11,276 nucleotides of DNA, taken from assembly GCA_039812085.1 (NCBI GenBank), contig JBDHZU010000059.1, forward strand, positions 1 through 11,276, written 5' to 3'. Position 1 is the stretch's first letter. Each line of letters opens with the position of its first letter. Shown piece by piece: positions 5,510 through 11,276 of this stretch. The notes beneath the pieces were generated by a model. The model had not been told where the DNA came from. It saw nothing but the letters and a program-made list of their open reading frames with translations, and did no database searches. Source of the stretch: JBDHZU01 sp039812085 (GTDB lineage Bacteria; Actinomycetota; Actinomycetes; S36-B12; UBA10799). A program made the translations under genes and the position numbers.

Positions 5510-6381
5510 GAGACATCCCATCGGTGATCGCCCAGTTGTGCCCACATGGGAGGCCGGAAGTGCAGCGGGTGCTGCTGATCCATTGGCGGTGGGGTTTTCC
5601 AGTCAGGTCCGTAAATCATGGTGAGGATCGATTCGGCCTGTTCTGGCACAGGGAGCAACAGCCCCTCGAATTGTTCTCGACGGTCACCTTGGTACCAGGC
5701 GGTTGGACGTTCACGTCCCATCGGCCGTGAACCATTCAGGCAGTTACTGGTGTGCCCGTCTCCGAATCGGGCTCCAGCATCAACAGCGCGGCGATACATC
5801 CATCGCACACGCTTCTCGCCAACGATCCGAACAATTAAGCGAGCGATAGATCCGAGCCGGCCTGACTCCCCGCTGGGAGTTGTCGCCAAGGTGACTCCGA
5901 TCCGACTCACCCATGCCGTTCGAGCAACAAGTCGTTGTGCCCATTTGCGGGAAGGCACCGGATCAATAACGAGGACATCGATCCGAACTGGCCCGGCTAC
6001 TCCCCCGCTATCGAGCAGAAAGATTCGTCCGATCTCAGTCGTTGATGCGCCCGAATCAAATCCAATCTCCGGTCCAAACAAATCTGGATGGGTCGCCGCT
6101 AGGTCACACAGTCGATCAAACGATGCTCGCGGCATCGAGATGTCGATGTCGTCATCCCACGCAATGAACTTCCCATCACGGCATGCCCCCAGCAAGGTTC
6201 CTCCACCAAGGTGGAACGAAAGATCATGCTCCTGACATACCTCAACGAGTCGACCAAGCAGGAATCGTCCGACGGTGTGACACACCTCGAGCACACCCGC
6301 CGTCCCCGTGAGTTGAGAGGAAATCGCAACCGTTTGATGGCTGATGTAAGGGCCGTGTTCCGTATTGGCTGCCGGTTGCAT
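5506..6381 (-). CDS. LicD family phosphotransferase
   Basis: 291 residues. LicD proteins transfer a phospho-substituent, phosphocholine in the classical case, from a CDP donor onto cell-surface glycans or teichoic acids; fukutin-type relatives transfer ribitol phosphate. The signature is clear: GGTLLGACRDGKF at 60-72, then WDDDIDI at 75-81, which carries the metal-binding aspartates, IDVLVIDPVP near 134-143, and the C-terminal YGPDWKTPPP near 257-266, a typical LicD ending. I use the ATG at 6381; a TTG lies directly before it at 6384, and neither has a strong Shine-Dalgarno. There is no membrane helix, so it acts on the inner face or on cytoplasmic precursors. It is the first gene of the four-gene operon, transcribed away from the GNAT gene. 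Confidence 0.9.
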   Translation of the reverse strand: MQPAANTEHGPYISHQTVAISSQLTGTAGVLEVCHTVGRFLLGRLVEVCQEHDLSFHLGGGTLLGACRDGKFIAWDDDIDISMPRASFDRLCDLAATHPDLFGPEIGFDSGASTTEIGRIFLLDSGGVAGPVRIDVLVIDPVPSRKWAQRLVARTAWVSRIGVTLATTPSGESGRLGSIARLIVRIVGEKRVRWMYRRAVDAGARFGDGHTSNCLNGSRPMGRERPTAWYQGDRREQFEGLLLPVPEQAESILTMIYGPDWKTPPPMDQQHPLHFRPPMWAQLGDHRWDVS

Positions 6382-6441
6382 CAACCCATCAAATCAAAGC
6401 ATGGGACAAACTGCGGCTCATCCGAGATGGTTCGCGAGATC

Positions 6442-6467
6442 GAGTGGTGCAGGGCAACTCACCACTC
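6442..6467. repeat. Perfect 8-bp inverted repeat in the licD/GNAT divergent spacer
   Basis: GAGTGGTG (6442-6449) and CACCACTC (6460-6467) are perfect inverted repeats around a 10-bp centre. The dyad lies between the divergent licD operon and the acetyltransferase gene, 61 bp before one start and 60 bp before the other. It is placed where an operator controlling both directions would be, but could also form a hairpin in a 5' leader. No run of T follows, so it is not a typical terminator. I see no convincing -10/-35 pair in the rest of this spacer; TTGCGA at 6477-6482 with ACTTAT at 6501-6506 is only a weak candidate for the rightward gene. Confidence 0.5.
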
Positions 6468-6527
6468 TGATCCATTTTGCGACCAACACACGACTGTCAC
6501 ACTTATCCCGTGCCTGGCCTTAAGTCC

Positions 6528-7028
6528 ATGATTCGCATGGCTAGTGAAGAAGACCTCCCGCGACTGCCAGAGATTGAAGTCGCCGCCGGTCAACTGTTTC
6601 GCGATTTCGATATGCCAGAGATTGCCGACGATCCACCGCCGCCGATTGAGGTCTACCGGGAAGCATTGGATGCACGCCTGTTATGGGTCGCAGAGGTTGA
6701 TGATGTGGTCGTTGGTTATGGACTTGGCTGCATCGTGGACAACCATCTGCATGCAGAACAGGCTTCGATCGATCCAGAATTTGCCGGGCATGGGATCGGC
6801 AGACACATCTTGCTCACGATGGTCGAATGGGCGCGCGAGAACAGGCAGTTGCCCTGCACGTTGACGACGTTCGTCGACGTGCCCTGGAACGCCGCGTACT
6901 ACCGAACCTTTGGGTTCATCGATGTCCCCGATTCCCAACTCGGTCCAGAGTTGACGGAAGTCGTACGCCAGGAACAGGCCACAGACCTCGCGAAGTGGAC
7001 TCGTATCTGCATGCTTTCCACTGGCTGA
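6528..7028 (+). CDS. GNAT family N-acetyltransferase
   Basis: 166 residues, an acetyl-CoA-dependent acetyltransferase. The acetyl-CoA-binding motif A is visible as ASIDPEFAGHGIGRHIL at 79-95, with the HGIG pyrophosphate loop, preceded by the strand WVAEVDDVVVGYGLG (53-67). The late motif NAAYYRTFGF (121-130) supplies the usual tyrosine that can act as general acid. The N-terminal IRMASEEDLPRLPEIE is typical of a GNAT subgroup common in actinobacteria. The ATG at 6528 is chosen because the signature starts right there; a longer frame from TTG at 6477 would add an unsupported extension. No good Shine-Dalgarno is seen. The acceptor (antibiotic, polyamine, amino acid or protein) cannot be read from the sequence. 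It converges on the repeat-protein gene, with 13 bp between the stops. Confidence 0.9.
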   Translation: MIRMASEEDLPRLPEIEVAAGQLFRDFDMPEIADDPPPPIEVYREALDARLLWVAEVDDVVVGYGLGCIVDNHLHAEQASIDPEFAGHGIGRHILLTMVEWARENRQLPCTLTTFVDVPWNAAYYRTFGFIDVPDSQLGPELTEVVRQEQATDLAKWTRICMLSTG

Positions 7029-7041
7029 TCCAAGCCAATTG

Positions 7042-10000
7042 TCACTTGGTTCGGTAGACGACCGTGTGCTTGTAAGGCATGTAGCCGTTGCGCGCAGGGG
7101 CGGTGTAATTGACCGTGATCGTCAATGGCTTGCCGTAGGTACGGATGTAGGTCTTGCCATTCTTATGAATGAGTTTGTAGTAGCGCACATCGCTGCGGGT
7201 TCGTAGCTGTGCTTTGACGTGCACGGTGATGGGTGCACCCGTGTTGGTCTTGCTGTGCGCGGATAGCAACAAGGTGGTGCCCTTGTTGAGCAGCTTCTTT
7301 GGCGGGTTAGTGCCACTGGCTTGTTTTTGCACGTTACTGCTGACGGTCAGCGTGGTGTCGGTAGTGATCGGGTTGTAGTGAGCGTCGCCAGCTTTGGTGA
7401 CACGAATGCTGCATTTACCGACAGCGATTCCCGTGATGGTGGTGCCGCTGGCACGGCAGATTTTTGCCGTGGCCGGATTGATGGCTGCACTGACAGCCCC
7501 GACACCGGTACCTCCGGTGGTGACGATGCGCGTACTGGTCTTGATGATGATCGCGTTGCTTGCCGGGTTGGCAGCAAGGGCAGATTGATTGGCTTTGACC
7601 ACGTGAATGGTCACTTCAGCGTGGGCAGAGTTGTAATGGCTGTCACCAGCTTTTGTCGCAGTGACGGCGCAATCCCCGATGCCACGTCCGGTGACGCTGT
7701 CTCCGGACACTGTGCAGTCGCCATGGTCGATGGAATAGCTGACAGCGCCGGTTCCTGATCCACCTGTCGTCGACAGTGCGGTAGTACCCAGGTAAGCGAT
7801 AGTGCCGGGGGTTGCCGTCACGATGAGTTCGGCTTGGTCGTTCTTGCCGATTGCGATAGTGACCGAGTCTTGGGCGGGGTTGTAGTTCTCATCACCGGCT
7901 TTGGTGGCATTGATGATGCAGTCACCGGAGTCAGTTCCCGTCACTGTTGTTCCAGAGATTGTGCAGATTCCGCTAGAAGCATCGTCTACTGCGTAGGTGA
8001 CGTCACCGGTTCCAGAACCGCCGGTGGTCGACACGGTGGTAGTGCTGCCATCAGCGATGCTGCTATCTGCCGCATGTGCAGTGAAGTTGGCCTGATCTGC
8101 TTTGGTCACTGTGATCGTGACGGACGCAGCAGCCGAGTTGTAGTGAGCATCACCCGCTTTGGTCGCGTTGATTGTGCAATCACCAACACCTGTCGCCGTG
8201 ACCGTTGTCTCGGAGATCGAGCAGACCGAGCGGGAGTCGTGATCGACCGTGTAGCTGACGTCGCCTGAGCCGGACCCACCCGAGCTGGACAGGCTGGAGT
8301 GCGCACCAAACGCAATGCTTCCGGGATCTGCGGTAACGGTGAATGTGTCCTGATCGGCTTTGCCAATAGTGACAGTGACCTGGCCGCTCACCGAGTTGTA
8401 GATGGCATTACCAGCCTTGGTCGCGTTGACCTTGCAATCACCAACGCCCGTCGCAGTAACAGTCGTTCCGCTCAGTGAACACACCGACGTCGAAGCGTCA
8501 TCAACCGCGTAGGTCACATCACCATCAGTCGAACCACCGGTCGCAGAGACCGTCGAGTGCCCACCGAACACAATGGCGGTTGGATCGGCGGAAACTTCCA
8601 ACGCTGTTTGGTCAGCTTTACCGACAGCGATGGTGACGTTGCCACTGGTCGAGTTGTAGTCATCATCGCCTGTCTTTGCTGCCCAGACCACGCAGTCACC
8701 CACCGACACTGCCGTCACTGTGGAGCCAGATACCGAACACACTGACCGAGAATCCGGATCTGGCGAATACGACACCTCACCGGTTCCAGAACCACCCGTT
8801 ACTGACAACGCACTGGTTTGGCCTACTGCAATCGACGTTGGATCGGCCGCAACATGCAATTCCGCCTGATCCGCCTTACCAACGCTGATCGTCAGCGAAC
8901 CAGACACCGGGTTGTAGTTGTCATTACCCGCCATCGTCGCGTTGACCTTGCAGTCACCAACACCCGTCGCAGAGACCGAAGTGCCGTCAATTGAACAGAC
9001 AGCAGAGGATGACTCATCAACTGCATACGTGACATCACCGTCACTCGAACCACCAGTCGCAGACACCGTCGAATGCCCACCAAAAGCAATAGACGAAGGA
9101 TCAGCCGACACGTCTAACGCAGCTTGATCAGCTTTCCCAACAGCAATCGTCACCGAACCTGACACCGAGTTGTAGTGAGCATCACCGGCACGAGTGGCGT
9201 TGACCTTGCAATCACCAACACCAGTCGCCGTCACCATGGAACCGCTGAGCGAACAAACATTCGTCGAGGTGTCATCAACCGTGTACGTGATGTCGCCATC
9301 AGTCGAACCACCGGTCGCAGACACCGTCGAGTGCCCACCAAACACAATGGCTGTTGGATCGGCGGAAACATCCAACGCTGCTTGATCGGCCTTACCGACA
9401 GCGATCGTCACCGAACTGACGACCGAGTTGTAGTCATCGTTGCCAGGTTTCGACGCGTTGATTTTGCAATCACCCACGCCCGTGGCAGTCACCGTCGTGC
9501 CAGAAATCGAACACGTCACCAGCGATGAACTATCGACATCAAAGACAACAGCCCCATCAGTCGACCCGCCTGTTGCGGACACTGTTGAAGTCCCACCAAA
9601 AACAATGCTGCTCGGATCAGCAGACACATCCAACGCAGCCTGATCAGCTTTCCCAACCGTGATCGTCACCGAACCCGACACCGGGTTGTAATCATCATTA
9701 CCCGCCATCGTCGCGTTGATCTTGCAATCGCCAACGCCCGTCGCAGTAACCGTCGTGCTCGAGATTGAGCACACACTGTTCGATGACTCATCCACTGCAT
9801 AAGTGACGTCGCCGTCAGTCGAGCCCCCTGTGGCCGACACCGTCGAATGACCACCAAACGCAATGGATGTCGGATCAGCCGACACGTCCAACGCGGCTTG
9901 ATTAGCTTTGCCAACCGCAATGGTCACCGAACCGGACACCGGGTTGTAGTTGTCATTACCCGGCTTCGACGCGGTGATTTTGCAATCCCCAACACCGGTC

Positions 10001-11276
10001 GCCGTCACCGAAGTGCCATCAATTGAACAGACCGCAGAGGACGACTCATCGACCGCATACGTGACATCACCGTCACTCGAACCACCCGTTGCCGACACCG
10101 TCGAATGACCACCAAAAGCAATAGACGAAGGATCAGCCGACACATCCAACGCAGCCTGATCCGCCTTACCAACAGCAATCGTCACCGAACCCGACACCGG
10201 GTTGTAATCGTCATTACCCGCCATCGTCGCGTTGATTTTGCAATCACCAACGCCGTTTCCATTGACGGTAGTGTCGTGGATCCAACAGACCAACAAGGAC
10301 GCGTCATCAACCGTGTAGGTGACATCACCATCAGTCGACCCACCCGTTGCAGACACCGTCGAGTTGCCACCGAAAACAATGCTTGTCGGGTCTGCCGAGA
10401 CAGTCAGTGCCGCCTGGTTCGCCTTACCAACCGTGATCGTCACCGAACCCGACACCGAGTTGTAGTTGTCATTCCCCGCCATCGTGGCATTGACCTTGCA
10501 ATCCCCAACGCCCGTCGCAGTAACAGTCGTTCCGCTGAGCGAACAGATCGACGTGGACCCATCATCGACCGCGTACGTGACATCACCATCAGTCGAACCA
10601 CCGGTCGCAGACACCGTCGAGTTGCCACCGAAAACAATGGATGTCGGATCAGCCGACACATCCAACGCCGCCTGATCCGCCTTACCAACGCTGATCGTCA
10701 CCGAACCAGACACCGAGTTGTAATCGTCATTACCCGGCTTCGACGCGGTGATTTTGCAATCACCAACGCCCGTCGCAGTAACCGTCGTGCTCGAGATTGA
10801 GCACACACTGTTCGATGACTCATCCACCGCATACGTGACGTCGCCGTCACTCGATCCACCCGTTGCAGACACTGTTGAAGTCCCACCAAAAACAATGCTG
10901 CTCGGATCAGCAGACACATCCAACGCAGCCTGATCCGCCTTACCAACAGTAATCGTCACCGAACCAGACACCGGGTTGTAGTGAGCATCACCGGCACGAG
11001 TGGCATTGACCTTGCAATCACCAACACCCGTCGCCGTCACCGTGGAACCGCTGAGCGAACAAACATTCGTCGAGGCGTCATCAACCGCGTACGTGACATC
11101 ACCGTCACTCGACCCGCCCGTCGCGGACACCGTCGAGTTGCCACCGAAAACAATGCTTGTCGGGTCTGCCGAGACAGTCAGTGCCGCCTGATCCGCCTTA
11201 CCAACCGCAATCGTGACCTGACCACTCACGGAGTTGTAGTTGTCATTCCCCGCCATCGTGGCATTGACGTTGCAGT
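7042..11276 (-). CDS. Giant Ig-like repeat surface protein, C-terminal part
   Basis: At least 1,410 residues are visible and the 5' end lies beyond the right edge. The protein consists of a partial repeat, fifteen tandem 86-residue repeats and a 98-residue C-terminal region. A typical repeat starts KADQAALDVSADPSSI, continues with FGGxSTVSATGGS and DGDVTYAVD, then VCSISGTTVTATGVGDC, KINATMAGNDDYN and ends PVSGSVTIAVG. This is the pattern of bacterial Ig-like beta-sandwich modules found in adhesins and S-layer-like proteins. Every repeat keeps two cysteines, at positions 47 and 62, which suggests one disulfide per domain and therefore export. No LPxTG motif, membrane helix or other known anchor appears at the C-terminus. 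Repeats near the C-terminus are divergent; those further upstream are almost identical. Adhesion, matrix or fibre formation is plausible but not shown. Secretion cannot be confirmed because the N-terminus is absent. Confidence 0.9.
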   Translation of the reverse strand, partial: CNVNATMAGNDNYNSVSGQVTIAVGKADQAALTVSADPTSIVFGGNSTVSATGGSSDGDVTYAVDDASTNVCSLSGSTVTATGVGDCKVNATRAGDAHYNPVSGSVTITVGKADQAALDVSADPSSIVFGGTSTVSATGGSSDGDVTYAVDESSNSVCSISSTTVTATGVGDCKITASKPGNDDYNSVSGSVTISVGKADQAALDVSADPTSIVFGGNSTVSATGGSTDGDVTYAVDDGSTSICSLSGTTVTATGVGDCKVNATMAGNDNYNSVSGSVTITVGKANQAALTVSADPTSIVFGGNSTVSATGGSTDGDVTYTVDDASLLVCWIHDTTVNGNGVGDCKINATMAGNDDYNPVSGSVTIAVGKADQAALDVSADPSSIAFGGHSTVSATGGSSDGDVTYAVDESSSAVCSIDGTSVTATGVGDCKITASKPGNDNYNPVSGSVTIAVGKANQAALDVSADPTSIAFGGHSTVSATGGSTDGDVTYAVDESSNSVCSISSTTVTATGVGDCKINATMAGNDDYNPVSGSVTITVGKADQAALDVSADPSSIVFGGTSTVSATGGSTDGAVVFDVDSSSLVTCSISGTTVTATGVGDCKINASKPGNDDYNSVVSSVTIAVGKADQAALDVSADPTAIVFGGHSTVSATGGSTDGDITYTVDDTSTNVCSLSGSMVTATGVGDCKVNATRAGDAHYNSVSGSVTIAVGKADQAALDVSADPSSIAFGGHSTVSATGGSSDGDVTYAVDESSSAVCSIDGTSVSATGVGDCKVNATMAGNDNYNPVSGSLTISVGKADQAELHVAADPTSIAVGQTSALSVTGGSGTGEVSYSPDPDSRSVCSVSGSTVTAVSVGDCVVWAAKTGDDDYNSTSGNVTIAVGKADQTALEVSADPTAIVFGGHSTVSATGGSTDGDVTYAVDDASTSVCSLSGTTVTATGVGDCKVNATKAGNAIYNSVSGQVTVTIGKADQDTFTVTADPGSIAFGAHSSLSSSGGSGSGDVSYTVDHDSRSVCSISETTVTATGVGDCTINATKAGDAHYNSAAASVTITVTKADQANFTAHAADSSIADGSTTTVSTTGGSGTGDVTYAVDDASSGICTISGTTVTGTDSGDCIINATKAGDENYNPAQDSVTIAIGKNDQAELIVTATPGTIAYLGTTALSTTGGSGTGAVSYSIDHGDCTVSGDSVTGRGIGDCAVTATKAGDSHYNSAHAEVTIHVVKANQSALAANPASNAIIIKTSTRIVTTGGTGVGAVSAAINPATAKICRASGTTITGIAVGKCSIRVTKAGDAHYNPITTDTTLTVSSNVQKQASGTNPPKKLLNKGTTLLLSAHSKTNTGAPITVHVKAQLRTRSDVRYYKLIHKNGKTYIRTYGKPLTITVNYTAPARNGYMPYKHTVVYRTK
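7045..7338 (-). other. C-terminal domain of the repeat protein (98 residues)
   Basis: After the last repeat the protein changes character. A short Lys/Gly/Pro-rich linker is followed by a strongly basic, beta-rich region with many Tyr, Thr, Val and Lys residues, containing RTRSDVRYYK, TYIRTYGKPLTI and the ending HTVVYRTK. It has no cysteine, no hydrophobic helix and no sortase motif. The alternation of hydrophobic and polar residues suggests an Ig-like or jelly-roll sandwich. Its basic character contrasts with the acidic repeats. It may bind the envelope polymer or act as a secretion signal; both are inference. I do not recognise a named family. Confidence 0.6.
7339..11276 (-). repeat. Tandem array of 258-bp coding repeats (15 full units plus one partial)
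   Basis: The unit is 258 bp (86 codons) and stays in frame throughout. In coding order from the right edge: partial unit 11276-11200; R1 11199-10942; R2 10941-10684; R3 10683-10426; R4 10425-10168; R5 10167-9910; R6 9909-9652; R7 9651-9394; R8 9393-9136; R9 9135-8878; R10 8877-8620; R11 8619-8362; R12 8361-8104; R13 8103-7846; R14 7845-7597 (249 bp, three codons shorter); R15 7596-7339. R1-R9 and R11 are very similar; R10 and R12-R15 are clearly divergent. Stretches of 65-68 identical bases recur between non-adjacent units, for example 9731-9795 with 10763-10827 and 9578-9645 with 10868-10935. Confidence 0.95.

Noticed and set aside
5618..6235. Plus-strand open frame of 205 codons
   Set aside because: It lies fully antisense to licD, has no recognisable domain and is rich in Arg, Ser and Pro, as expected from a shadow frame.
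7030..7049. Hairpin CCAAG/CTTGG between the GNAT and repeat-protein stops, as a bidirectional terminator
   Set aside because: The stem is only five base pairs with a 10-base loop and there is no T run on either strand. It is too weak to call.
10105..10800. Long plus-strand open frame (231 codons) within the repeat array, and several shorter periodic ones
   Set aside because: They recur every 258 bp, are antisense to the well-supported repeat gene, and encode Arg/His/Thr-rich sequences with no domain. They are a by-product of the repeated codon usage.
7339..11276. CRISPR array or satellite DNA as explanation of the periodicity
   Set aside because: The period is 258 bp, the units are continuous without unique spacers, and one reading frame stays open throughout with conserved protein features.

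Overview
The window looks like chromosomal DNA of an actinobacterium (Actinomycetota). The case rests on the protein families: a CDP-alcohol phosphatidyltransferase whose N-terminus resembles the Streptomyces type, a TipAL-type MerR regulator, an actinobacterial-style GNAT enzyme, many GTG/TTG starts and an apparently leaderless regulator gene. The genus cannot be fixed from the sequence. There are no rRNA or tRNA genes, insertion sequences or CRISPR arrays that I can see.

Layout. (1) Positions 1-1542, minus strand: an uncharacterised two-helix membrane protein with a long Ala/Ser/Glu-rich tail, followed 26 bp downstream by a CDP-alcohol phosphatidyltransferase cut by the left edge. (2) Positions 1696-1836, plus strand: a 46-residue, two-helix membrane protein with a clear ribosome-binding site. 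(3) Positions 1888-2643, minus strand: a TipAL-like MerR regulator. It has a plausible 19-bp-spacer promoter, a leaderless start, and an internal Shine-Dalgarno/ATG at the junction where the separate TipAS form starts in Streptomyces. (4) Positions 2662-6381, minus strand: a compact four-gene operon with every junction overlapping. In transcription order it encodes a LicD-family phosphotransferase, a MobA/LicC-like nucleotidyltransferase, a kinase-fold (APH/choline-kinase-like) protein, and a 336-residue protein I do not recognise. (5) Positions 6528-7028, plus strand: a GNAT acetyltransferase, divergent from the operon across a 146-bp spacer holding a perfect 8-bp inverted repeat. (6) Positions 7042 to the right edge, minus strand: the C-terminal part of a very large secreted or surface-type protein, made of at least fifteen 86-residue Ig-like repeats (258-bp units) and a 98-residue C-terminal domain. 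Its N-terminus is outside the window.

How it fits together. The four-gene operon has the logic of lic loci: a kinase phosphorylates a small alcohol or amine, a nucleotidyltransferase activates it as an NDP derivative, and LicD transfers the phospho-substituent to a cell-surface glycan or polymer. The fourth gene is the unknown and may make or handle the substituent. The repeat protein, the phospholipid synthase and the small membrane proteins are also envelope functions, so the window as a whole reads as a cell-envelope neighbourhood, although only the four-gene set is convincingly one pathway. The most unusual items are the unknown lic-operon protein, the regulator's dual-start architecture, and the repeat gene, whose units carry an invariant cysteine pair and look reshuffled by recombination.
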